Under the pieces are notes generated by a model that saw nothing but the letters and a program-made list of their open reading frames with translations, was not told the origin of the DNA and searched no databases. This document shows positions 39,138 to 46,555 of a stretch of DNA of 62,379 nucleotides, piece by piece; position 1 is the stretch's first letter; the number at the start of each line of letters is the position of its first letter. The DNA is from a gamma proteobacterium symbiont of Ctena orbiculata. Lineage in GTDB: Bacteria; Pseudomonadota; Gammaproteobacteria; Chromatiales; Chromatiaceae. Location of the stretch: positions 1 to 62,379 of the forward strand of contig NATV01000120.1 of NCBI GenBank assembly GCA_003094535.1. Reading direction: 5' to 3'. A program made the translations under genes and the position numbers.

Positions 39138-39740
39138 ATGCAAAGGCCTAGGAATCAATCACTGCAAGCGCTGTTGAGTGAACTCGAGGGGTTCGGGCGC
39201 AGCAACGACCAGGCCAACTCGGAGCGTTCCCGCCGCATGCTCAACATTACCCGGGACACGGGAGAATTTCTCTGCGTCATCGCTCAGGCAACCAATGCCC
39301 GGCGCATACTTGAGATCGGCACCTCAAACGGTTATTCGACGCTCTGGCTTGCGCTGGCTGCGCAGGCCATTGCTGGTCACGTCACCACCGTTGAATCATC
39401 CGAATACAAAATCACCCTGGCAACCGAAAATTTCAACCGTTCGGGTCTATCCGACTTCGTTACCCAGGTGGCGGGTAATGCAACAGACCTCCTGGAGACA
39501 GAGGGGGATAGCCGTTTCGATCTGGTCTTTCTCGACTCCGAACGCAGTGAATATCCGGGTTGGTGGCTGAATATTCGCCGCATTCTCCGTCCGGGAGGAT
39601 TGCTGGTCGTGGACAATGCACGATCCCATGCAGACGAGATGGCACAATTCATCGCTATCGTTTCCGAGGATCCGGCATTTTCCACCTGTACCCTTCCGGT
39701 CGGCAATGGTGAGTTTTTCGCCACCCGTTCAGTGCGCTAG
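39138..39740 (+). CDS. SAM-dependent O-methyltransferase
   Basis: A 200-residue class I methyltransferase of the O-methyltransferase (COMT-like) type: RRILEIGTSNGYSTLWLA is the SAM-binding glycine loop, VTTVESSEYK the ribose-binding strand, DLVFLDSERSEYPGWW the metal-binding region, and GGLLVVDNARSH a later strand. The ATG at 39138 is preferred over a TTG three bases earlier. It follows the hydrolase by 22 bases and precedes a DUF123 gene. The methyl acceptor is unknown; related enzymes act on catechol-like or CoA-bound phenols. Confidence 0.85.
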   Translation: MQRPRNQSLQALLSELEGFGRSNDQANSERSRRMLNITRDTGEFLCVIAQATNARRILEIGTSNGYSTLWLALAAQAIAGHVTTVESSEYKITLATENFNRSGLSDFVTQVAGNATDLLETEGDSRFDLVFLDSERSEYPGWWLNIRRILRPGGLLVVDNARSHADEMAQFIAIVSEDPAFSTCTLPVGNGEFFATRSVR

Positions 39741-39767
39741 CCCGCATCTGCCAAGAGAGCCGATAAT

Positions 39768-40226
39768 ATGCGGGTCAAAGCGCAATTGAATGCCAATTCC
39801 GGTACCTATCTCTTGGTGTTGAGGGCTGATACCAAGGCAGCGGTGCAGATAGGGCGATGGGGCGTCCTCAATATCCAGCCTGGCTACTATCTCTACGTAG
39901 GCAGTGCGTTCGGTCCAGGGGGAGTGCCCGCGCGTGTTGCAAGACATTGCAGGGAAGCGAAATCGAAACACTGGCATATCGACTATCTGCGCGAGGCCGC
40001 TACCATCAAGTCGATCTGGTACAGTCAATCAGGGAATCGTCTGGAACACCGGTGGGCGCAGGCGCTAGCGAAATGGTCCGCCACGGAACCAGTGCAAGGC
40101 TTTGGCTGCAGCGATTGCAGTTGCCGGGCTCACCTCTTTTATGCAAAACGGGCACCGGCAAAGGCTGGGCTTTGCGACATCCTTGGCTGCAAGGTTAAGG
40201 CTTGGTCCTGTGACCGGACGGCCTAG
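39768..40226 (+). CDS. GIY-YIG nuclease-like DUF123 protein
   Basis: A 152-residue protein of the DUF123 group, a variant of the GIY-YIG nuclease fold: GTYLLVLR and GYYLYVGSAFGPGGVPARV replace the GIY and YIG elements, followed by HWHIDYLREAA and a cysteine-rich GFGCSDCSCRAHLFY. DUF123 proteins are widespread; some are fused to DNA-repair enzymes, but the role of stand-alone copies is not settled. It starts 27 bases after the methyltransferase and ends convergent with cnoX. Confidence 0.88.
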   Translation: MRVKAQLNANSGTYLLVLRADTKAAVQIGRWGVLNIQPGYYLYVGSAFGPGGVPARVARHCREAKSKHWHIDYLREAATIKSIWYSQSGNRLEHRWAQALAKWSATEPVQGFGCSDCSCRAHLFYAKRAPAKAGLCDILGCKVKAWSCDRTA

Positions 40227-40232
40227 CCGGCC

Positions 40233-41096
40233 CTAGTGCAGCAGGTTGAACATCCTGTTGCGGTAGCGCTTCACCAGTTCGCCCTGTCCGCCCAACAGCT
40301 CAAAGATCCGCAGCATCTCCTTCTGCGCGGCATTGTCAGCGTAACCGCGATCCTTCTGCAGCAGGGTCAGGAGCAGCTCCAGCGCCCCTTCGTAGTCGTT
40401 GTCCATCACCTTGTGGGATGCCAGCAGGTGGAGCGCCTCGCTGTCGGCCGGATTTGTCTGCAGGCGCTGTTCGAGTTCCTCTGCCGGCGGGCTGCCGGCG
40501 GTAGCGCGGTCAATTTCAATCCTCGCCAGCATGGAGGCCACTTCCGGTTTATCCCGCTCTTCCGCCGGCAGGGCCTTTAGCAGTTGCTCGGCCTCGTCCA
40601 GCTTCCCCAGGGTGGCCATGTAGCGGGCGTAGGAGAGCCTGACCCTGGGGCTTTCAGGATCGAGTTCGCTGGCTTGCTTGAGCAGGGCGCCGGCTGATTC
40701 CGCATCGCCCTGAAGAAGCATGGCGTCGACCTGGGCCAACAGGGCGTCCGACTCGCGGGGAATGTACTTGTCGAGAAAACTGCGGATCTCCGCTTCCGGC
40801 AACGCTCCCATGAACTCGTCCACGATCTGTCCCTGGTGAAACAGTTTCACACTGGGGATGCTGCGGATCTGGAAATGGGCCGCCAGCTGCTGCTCCTGTT
40901 CGGTATTGACCTTCGCAACCAGAAATTTGCCCTGGTACTCATCGGCCAGTTTCATCAGCGTGGGCGTCAGGGCCTTGCAGGGATTGCACCATTCGGCCCA
41001 GAAGTCGACCAGTACCGGCACGTGCATCGAGTTTTCCAGCACCAGTTGTTGAAAACGGTCAGTCGTGACGTCAAAGACAAAGGATTGGTCCGCCAT
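40233..41096 (-). CDS. cnoX: Chaperedoxin CnoX (YbbN-like thioredoxin-TPR protein)
   Basis: A 287-residue protein with an N-terminal thioredoxin domain (VDFWAEWCNPCKALTP, residues about 30-45, then SIPSVKLF) followed by TPR-like helices in the YbbN arrangement (EAEQLLKALPAEERDKPEVASM landmarks). Family members hold unfolded proteins during oxidative stress and pass them to GroEL and DnaK. Here both cysteines of CxxC are present, whereas E. coli has SxxC, so this copy may keep disulfide chemistry, as in several other bacteria. It is divergent from trxC across 130 bases. Confidence 0.92.
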   Translation of the reverse strand: MADQSFVFDVTTDRFQQLVLENSMHVPVLVDFWAEWCNPCKALTPTLMKLADEYQGKFLVAKVNTEQEQQLAAHFQIRSIPSVKLFHQGQIVDEFMGALPEAEIRSFLDKYIPRESDALLAQVDAMLLQGDAESAGALLKQASELDPESPRVRLSYARYMATLGKLDEAEQLLKALPAEERDKPEVASMLARIEIDRATAGSPPAEELEQRLQTNPADSEALHLLASHKVMDNDYEGALELLLTLLQKDRGYADNAAQKEMLRIFELLGGQGELVKRYRNRMFNLLH

Positions 41097-41226
41097 ACTG
41101 TGATTGCTCCTGTGGGTCAGCCCATAAGGGGCGCCATTATACTGAATTCAGGCAGAGATGTTGGACTTGAAATCGCCATTCATGCGCCCCATCTAATGAC
41201 AATCCCACCGTTTTGGACGCAGTATC

Positions 41227-41667
41227 ATGAGTGAAGCCTTACATATCGTCTGTCCCCACTGCGACGGCATCAACCGCGTCCCCGTCGAACGGCTGCGGGA
41301 CGGGGCGAAGTGCGGCAAGTGCCGCCGGCCCCTCTTTGCAGGCCAGCCCCTGGCGCTGGATGAAGGACGGTTTGCGCGCCATTCACAGAAAAACGATATC
41401 CCCCTGCTCATCGATTTCTGGGCCCCCTGGTGCGGCCCCTGCCAGATGATGGCCCCGGCCTTCGAGCAGGCGGCCGCTCAACTCGAACCGGCGGTGCGCC
41501 TGGTCAAGGTCAACACCGAGGAGGCACAGCAGCTGGGCGCCCGCTTCGGCATCCGCAGCATACCCACGTTGATGCTGATGCGGGGCGGCAGGGAGGTCGC
41601 CCGCCAGGCGGGAGCGATGGATCAGGGGGGTATTGTGCAGTGGACTCGGCAGCATCTCGTAATATAG
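41227..41667 (+). CDS. trxC: Thioredoxin 2 (TrxC), zinc-ribbon type
   Basis: A 146-residue thioredoxin with an N-terminal zinc ribbon of two CxxC pairs (CPHC and CGKC, residues about 9-38), as in E. coli Trx2. The catalytic domain follows with FWAPWCGPCQMMAP and the cis-proline in IRSIPTLMLM. It reduces cytoplasmic disulfides and is commonly induced by oxidative stress. Its stop codon lies inside a 21-bp palindrome (41661-41681). Confidence 0.95.
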   Translation: MSEALHIVCPHCDGINRVPVERLRDGAKCGKCRRPLFAGQPLALDEGRFARHSQKNDIPLLIDFWAPWCGPCQMMAPAFEQAAAQLEPAVRLVKVNTEEAQQLGARFGIRSIPTLMLMRGGREVARQAGAMDQGGIVQWTRQHLVI

Positions 41668-41681
41668 CAATTTGCTATATT
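41661..41681. promoter_or_regulatory. 21-bp perfect palindrome at the trxC stop
   Basis: AATATAGCAA (41661-41670) and TTGCTATATT (41672-41681) are perfect inverted repeats around a single T, overlapping the trxC TAG. It is AT-rich and so would make a weak RNA hairpin; the T-rich stretch that follows leaves open a terminator role, but the tight symmetry looks more like a protein binding site. Confidence 0.45.
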
Positions 41682-41704
41682 TCTTGTGTTTTGGTGTGTG
41701 GGCA

Positions 41705-41732
41705 TTGACACACATATACAGTGTTATATTAT
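41705..41732 (+). promoter_or_regulatory. Strong sigma-70 promoter for the type I secretion genes
   Basis: A perfect -35 TTGACA (41705-41710) is followed after 16 bases by TATTAT (41727-41732), five of six matches to the -10 consensus. The -35 also forms part of a TGTGTG (41695-41700) / CACACA (41709-41714) inverted repeat. Transcription from here would start near 41740 and give a short leader to the ABC transporter gene at 41814. Confidence 0.65.
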
Positions 41733-41761
41733 AAATCACACAATTTATTTGTGTGATTTAT
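41731..41761. promoter_or_regulatory. 13-bp perfect dyad over the secretion-promoter start region
   Basis: ATAAATCACACAA (41731-41743) is perfectly repeated in inverted form as TTGTGTGATTTAT (41749-41761), with a 5-base spacer. Its left arm overlaps the -10 element and the centre lies at the expected transcription start. As DNA it is a good repressor operator; as RNA it would be a 5'-end hairpin of moderate stability. The TCACA core is reminiscent of CRP half-sites, but the spacing does not fit CRP. Confidence 0.6.
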
Positions 41762-41813
41762 GGAGATGACGTGAGGCTACCCATGCGAGGGTGGCCTGCT
41801 GCGAAAAAAGGGT

Positions 41814-44195
41814 ATGGACACCGGACTCAGCACTCTCATCGCCATTGCGCGCTTCCACCAGCTACCCGCCGAACCCGAGCAGATTGCCCACCAGTACGGC
41901 AAACCAGGCCAGCCCTTTTCCAATAGCGAACTGCTACAGGCCGCCAAGGCTCTGACCTTAAAGGCGAAGCGCCTGAAGCCTTCACTGGCTGATTTGGATA
42001 ACAGCATACTGCCCGCTATTGCGAAGCTGAATGACGGCAGCTTCGTGATTCTGGCCCGTGTCGCAAAGCCGGATCCTAATGGGGATCGGCAACCGTCCCA
42101 AACCGGCGTATTAGTACACGATCTCCGCGAAAGCGGCCCTAAAAGCATGGAGTTGGATGATTTCAATGCCATCTGGTCAGGCGAGCTGATCCTGCTGGCC
42201 AGACGCCAGGGGCTGGGTGAGAGCCTGCAGCAGAAGTTCGACATCTCCTGGTTTATTCCCGCCCTGGTCAAGTATCGCAAACTCTTCGCTGAAGTCTTGA
42301 TCGCCTCGTTTTTCCTCCAACTCTTCGCCCTGGTTACACCACTCTTCTTTCAGGTGGTGATGGACAAGGTGCTTGTGCACAGAGGCTTCACCACCCTGGA
42401 TGTGCTTGCGGTGGGCTTTTTTGTCCTGGTGGTCTTTGATGCCCTGATGGGCGGTATCCGCAACTATCTGTTCAGCCACACCACCAACCGGGTGGATGTC
42501 ACCCTTGGCTCCCGGCTCTACAATCACTTGATGGCCTTGCCCATGGCCTATTTCGAGTCGCGCCAGGTGGGGCAGAATGTGGCCCGGGTGCGGGAGCTCG
42601 ACACTATCCGCAACTTCATCACCGGCACCGCTCTGACCCTGGTCATCGACCTCTTTTTCGTCTTCGTCTTCCTCGCGGTGATGTGGTACTACAGTCCCAC
42701 CCTGACCTGGATCGTGTTGGCGACCATCCCCCTGTATGTGGTGCTGTCGATCTTCATCACCCCCATCCTGCGCCATCGCCTCAACGATAAATTCAGGCAT
42801 GGCGCCGCCAACACCGCCTTTCTCACCGAGTCGATAACCGGTATCGGGACGGTCAAATCGATGGCGGTGGAACCGCAGATGCAGAGAAAGCTCGAAGACC
42901 ACCTCGCCAACTATGTCCATGCCTCGTTCCGCAGTCAGAATCTCAACAATGTGGCCAACCAGGTGGCGGGTCTGATCAACAAGCTGATGACCCTCGGTAT
43001 TATCTGGTGGGGCGCCCACCTGGTGATCGCCAACGAACTCACCGTCGGCCAACTGGTGGCCTTCAACATGCTGGCGGGGCGGGTAAGCAGCCCGATCCTC
43101 AAGCTTGTGCAACTCTGGCAGGATTTCCAGCAGGCCGGTATCTCCCTGGAGCGGCTGGGAGATATCCTCAACACCCCGCGGGAGCCCGGCTTCAATCCCA
43201 ACCGTTCCCGTTTACCGGCGTTGAAGGGCGAAGTGACCCTGGATCATCTGCGCTTTCGCTACCGTCCCGACGGGCCTGTGATACTTGACGATCTCAGCCT
43301 TCAATGCCGGCCGGGTGAGGTGATCGGTATCGTAGGGCGCTCCGGCTCCGGCAAAAGCACCATTACCAAGCTGATTCAACGGCTCTACATCCCGGAATCG
43401 GGAAGGGTGCTCATCGACGGCGTCGACCTCTCCATGATCGACACTACCTGGCTGCGCCAGCAGATCGGCGTGGTGCTGCAGGAGAACTTTCTCTTCAACC
43501 GCACTATCCGGGAGAACATCGCCCTGGCCAATCCCGCGCTGCCCATGGTACAGGTCATCCACGCGGCAAAACTCTCCGGCGCCCATGAGTTCATCGTCGA
43601 CCTGCCGGAAGGCTACGACACCCTGGTGGGTGAGCAGGGCAGCAACCTCTCCGGGGGGCAGCGGCAACGCCTGGCAATCGCCAGGGCGTTGATCGGCAAT
43701 CCGAGGCTATTGATCTTCGACGAGGCCACCAGCGCCCTGGACTATGAGTCGGAAAGGCTGATCCAGGACAACATGGTGCAAATCTGCAAGGGGCGGACCG
43801 TATTCATTATTGCCCATCGTCTCAGTACTGTCAGACAGTGTGATCGCATTATCGTACTGGAAAAGGGGCGTATTGTAGAGCAAGGGGATCACGACGGACT
43901 GCTTAAGTCGAACGGATACTATGCCAAGTTGCACAGTTATCAGAACCATACGCCAGTGCTGCGCCAAGTGTCGAAACAAGGGGCAACACACCCACAGGCT
44001 GAAAGAGACACCAATCTTGTTAGCAAGGGTGGAAAGGATTTTAAATTAAATCATAAAGCAGATAGCAGACAGGGAATCGTCAAGGAGGCGTCAGAGATAG
44101 AGGAGGTCGATGAAAGCTGGGCGATTGAAATGCTTAAAGCCCTGGAGAAGGAAGAACGGGAAAATGCTGACAGGTCAAAGGGGCCGACCGAATGA
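41814..44195 (+). CDS. Type I secretion ABC transporter (HlyB/RtxB-like) with inactive C39-like domain
   Basis: A 793-residue exporter of the HlyB class. Residues about 1-130 form a peptidase C39-like domain (MDTGLSTLIAIARFHQ) in which the catalytic cysteine position holds a threonine, so it is a docking domain rather than a protease, as expected for RTX substrates. Six transmembrane helices follow, from about residue 155. The nucleotide-binding domain has Walker A GRSGSGKST near 508, LSGGQ near 612 and Walker B LLIFDEATSALD near 631. A charged tail of about 80 residues (about 715-793) is longer than usual. Together with the downstream HlyD adaptor it would export the RTX hydrolases encoded after it. 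Confidence 0.95.
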   Translation: MDTGLSTLIAIARFHQLPAEPEQIAHQYGKPGQPFSNSELLQAAKALTLKAKRLKPSLADLDNSILPAIAKLNDGSFVILARVAKPDPNGDRQPSQTGVLVHDLRESGPKSMELDDFNAIWSGELILLARRQGLGESLQQKFDISWFIPALVKYRKLFAEVLIASFFLQLFALVTPLFFQVVMDKVLVHRGFTTLDVLAVGFFVLVVFDALMGGIRNYLFSHTTNRVDVTLGSRLYNHLMALPMAYFESRQVGQNVARVRELDTIRNFITGTALTLVIDLFFVFVFLAVMWYYSPTLTWIVLATIPLYVVLSIFITPILRHRLNDKFRHGAANTAFLTESITGIGTVKSMAVEPQMQRKLEDHLANYVHASFRSQNLNNVANQVAGLINKLMTLGIIWWGAHLVIANELTVGQLVAFNMLAGRVSSPILKLVQLWQDFQQAGISLERLGDILNTPREPGFNPNRSRLPALKGEVTLDHLRFRYRPDGPVILDDLSLQCRPGEVIGIVGRSGSGKSTITKLIQRLYIPESGRVLIDGVDLSMIDTTWLRQQIGVVLQENFLFNRTIRENIALANPALPMVQVIHAAKLSGAHEFIVDLPEGYDTLVGEQGSNLSGGQRQRLAIARALIGNPRLLIFDEATSALDYESERLIQDNMVQICKGRTVFIIAHRLSTVRQCDRIIVLEKGRIVEQGDHDGLLKSNGYYAKLHSYQNHTPVLRQVSKQGATHPQAERDTNLVSKGGKDFKLNHKADSRQGIVKEASEIEEVDESWAIEMLKALEKEERENADRSKGPTE

Positions 44196-44252
44196 GTCTG
44201 ACTTCCATAATCGTTTCTTACACAAACAGTTGGGTTTAATTTTGAACATATC

Positions 44253-45668
44253 ATGAACGGGTGGCTGGACAGATTCAAAGATGCCTGGAACAACAGGCAT
44301 GCATTGGGCGACGGTGAAAAAAGCCGTGATCTCGCCGCCTTTCTTCCTGCGGCGCTGGAGATAGAGGCGACACCGCCAAACCCACTTACCCGTTGGCTCG
44401 CAAGAAGCATTGTGGTGTTGCTTGTGTTGTTTCTGTTATGGGCGCTGTTTGGTGAGGTCAATGTCGTTGCCACAGCCCAGGGCAAGATACTGCCGGGTTC
44501 CCGAGTGAAAGTCGTTCAGCCTCTGGAAAAGGGGGTGATCAAGAAAATCCATGTCAATGAGGGCGAGTATGTTACCAAAGGTGAACCTCTGATCGAGCTT
44601 GACGCTACCCTGACAAGTGCGGACAGAAACCGGTTAATTAACGAATTGACCAATACAAAGATGATGTTGGCCGTCGATGAGGGTCTGTTGAAACAACTGG
44701 ATAACTATGAGGAACAAAACAATAGCTCTATGAGTGAATCTATTGGCATGGAAAAGTGGCCGCAAGGTGACCTCGATGAACAAGCACACTTTAAAAAGTT
44801 GCTGCAGGAAAAATGGCGGCAATATCTGGCAAGAATTTCGACCTTGATCAGCGCGCGTGAGGCTGTAGATGCGGAATATGAAGCATCACAAACAGAAATC
44901 AAAAAACTGAAGAAAACCCTGCCGATTATTACCAAGCGTGCCAAGATTATTAAGAATCTCCATGACAAAAAATTCGCATCGCAAATGGAATACCTGCAGC
45001 TGGAGCAGGAGCGTATAGAAAAGTCTCATCAACTGCAGGCGGAAAAGCAGCGGTTGAGTCAGTTGCAGGCCAGTCGAAACCAGGCGCAGCAGCAGATAGA
45101 TACCCTGCGAGCCGAGACCAAGACTGGCTTGTTGTCGGAGATTACAGAGTTCCGACGTGAAATCGCTGCCATCGAGGAAGAGTTGATAAAGGCAAAAGAC
45201 ATGCATAAACGGCAGATCCTCTATGCGCCGGTATCAGGACAAGTACAGGAGTTGGCGGTAAACACAGTGGGTGGCGTTGTAACCGAAGCCGAACCCCTGA
45301 TGAAGGTCGTACCTGACGAAGAATCATTGGTTGTCGAGGTATTTCTCGAAAACAAGGATATCGGCTTTGTTGAGAAAGACATGCCGGCGGAAGTGAAGAT
45401 TCATACCTTTCCGTTTACCAAATACGGTGTTGTCGAGGCAGAGGTCGAGAATATCTCGGATGATGCGATCTTTGATGAAAAGCGAGGTTATATCTACGGC
45501 ATGTTACTGGCGATGAGAAAGAAGACCATTGATGTTGATGGCAAGGCTGTACGGTTGATGCCGGGCATGGAGGTTACCGCGGAGATAAAAACCGGAGAGC
45601 GGCGTTTGATTGAGTATTTTTTAGCGCCTTTGTTGCGACGTGGGCAGGAGAGTTTGAGGGAAAGGTAG
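44253..45668 (+). CDS. Type I secretion membrane fusion protein (HlyD family)
   Basis: A 471-residue HlyD-type adaptor linking the ABC exporter to an outer-membrane TolC. It has one N-terminal transmembrane helix (SIVVLLVLFLLWALFG), then the lipoyl half-motif ILPGSRVKVVQPLEKGVIKKI. A long coiled coil follows (about 110-320, rich in E, K, Q and L), and then the second lipoyl half and beta domains (APVSGQVQELAVNTVGG, VVEVFLENKDIGFV, PGMEVTAEIKTGERR). It lies 57 bases after the transporter. No TolC-type gene follows, so the outer-membrane channel must be encoded elsewhere. Confidence 0.95.
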   Translation: MNGWLDRFKDAWNNRHALGDGEKSRDLAAFLPAALEIEATPPNPLTRWLARSIVVLLVLFLLWALFGEVNVVATAQGKILPGSRVKVVQPLEKGVIKKIHVNEGEYVTKGEPLIELDATLTSADRNRLINELTNTKMMLAVDEGLLKQLDNYEEQNNSSMSESIGMEKWPQGDLDEQAHFKKLLQEKWRQYLARISTLISAREAVDAEYEASQTEIKKLKKTLPIITKRAKIIKNLHDKKFASQMEYLQLEQERIEKSHQLQAEKQRLSQLQASRNQAQQQIDTLRAETKTGLLSEITEFRREIAAIEEELIKAKDMHKRQILYAPVSGQVQELAVNTVGGVVTEAEPLMKVVPDEESLVVEVFLENKDIGFVEKDMPAEVKIHTFPFTKYGVVEAEVENISDDAIFDEKRGYIYGMLLAMRKKTIDVDGKAVRLMPGMEVTAEIKTGERRLIEYFLAPLLRRGQESLRER

Positions 45669-45797
45669 ATAAGAAAATTGTTTGGGTTGTCCATTGATAT
45701 TATAGACATGAAACGGACAAAAAGGTCTTGGGCGAGATGTTGATTCAGGACGCGTAATAACAGGAATATCCAAACAGCAAATGGGGAGCAACTCAAA

Positions 45798-45959
45798 ATG
45801 ATTGGGGATACCCAAATGTATATTGCCAAGTCAGTGCACCTTAGCTTTAAGCTGGGTACAGCTATGAGTGTTCAGTTCATCAACTGCGATCAGGCACGAT
45901 TGCTAACACATAATAATCAACAACAATCGAATTCAAGTGTCGGGAGTATTTTATGGTAG
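45798..45959 (+). CDS. Candidate 53-residue leader peptide
   Basis: An open frame of 53 codons begins at ATG 45798 after GGGGAG (ten-base spacing) and ends at TAG 45957-45959, overlapping the start of the following membrane-protein gene by seven bases. The peptide has no recognisable motif and is Q/N-rich at its end. Overlap with the next start would allow coupled translation. The rest of the 284-base gap after HlyD holds no other feature I can support. Confidence 0.2.
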   Translation: MIGDTQMYIAKSVHLSFKLGTAMSVQFINCDQARLLTHNNQQQSNSSVGSILW

Positions 45960-46555
45960 TCGGTTTTATTATTCTTATCGGACTGATTGTCTATCTGATC
46001 ATTTCAATCGCCGTTATCTATCTTGGGGTCCGGTATGCCAGGAAAAAGAATGTACCCGGTTGGAAGGGGGGTGTGCTGGCGGCTGTTGTGATGTATCTGT
46101 TGATGTTTTGGGATTTGATACCAATGAGAGTGACGTACTTATATTTGTGTAACTCTCAGGCTGGTACAACTATCTTTAAAACGTTCGAACAATGGAAAAA
46201 TGAGAACCCGGGTGTCATGGAAACGCTGTTACCAGAAAAAGATAACACATCAGTAGTTGAGGATAATCGAAGGTACGTTCGACTGAATCAAAGATTTATT
46301 AGAGAAATATTCACAACAAGATATCCATTTGATATTAGGAAATATGACAATCGTGTAGTTGATGTATTGAATAATGATATTCTTGCACAATATATTGATT
46401 TTGATACTGATCGGAACTCTGATAATCCAAAATCAATTAACGATTACAAACCATGGAGATATTCAACATCATGTGAACCAGATGGTCAAAAAGTTAATAA
46501 AGGAGTATTTAGTAATTTTTCATACTTAGTTAAATATACTAAGGAGTATAGGTAA
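45953..46555 (+). CDS. Cassette 1 small membrane protein, candidate immunity or partner protein
   Basis: A 200-residue protein with two N-terminal hydrophobic segments (GFIILIGLIVYLIISIAVIYL and, after the basic RYARKKNVPGWKGG, VLAAVVMYLLMFWDLIP), then a soluble domain starting YLYLC and FEQWKNENPGVMETL. The motif set FWD-(L/W)-(I/L)-P, C near residue 65 and W-K-x-E-N-P-G-V-x-E-T-L is shared with the two related genes at 48927 and 50358, so they form a paralogous family. Its TAA stop overlaps the ATG of the downstream lipase gene (TAATG). The second half is strikingly AT-rich. I recognise no named function; pairing suggests immunity, chaperone or activator. Confidence 0.8.
   Translation: MVVGFIILIGLIVYLIISIAVIYLGVRYARKKNVPGWKGGVLAAVVMYLLMFWDLIPMRVTYLYLCNSQAGTTIFKTFEQWKNENPGVMETLLPEKDNTSVVEDNRRYVRLNQRFIREIFTTRYPFDIRKYDNRVVDVLNNDILAQYIDFDTDRNSDNPKSINDYKPWRYSTSCEPDGQKVNKGVFSNFSYLVKYTKEYR

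Noticed and set aside
41731-41761. A CRP binding site, because of the TCACA halves
   Set aside because: CRP needs TGTGA-N6-TCACA; here the halves are in the opposite order (TCACA first) with different spacing.
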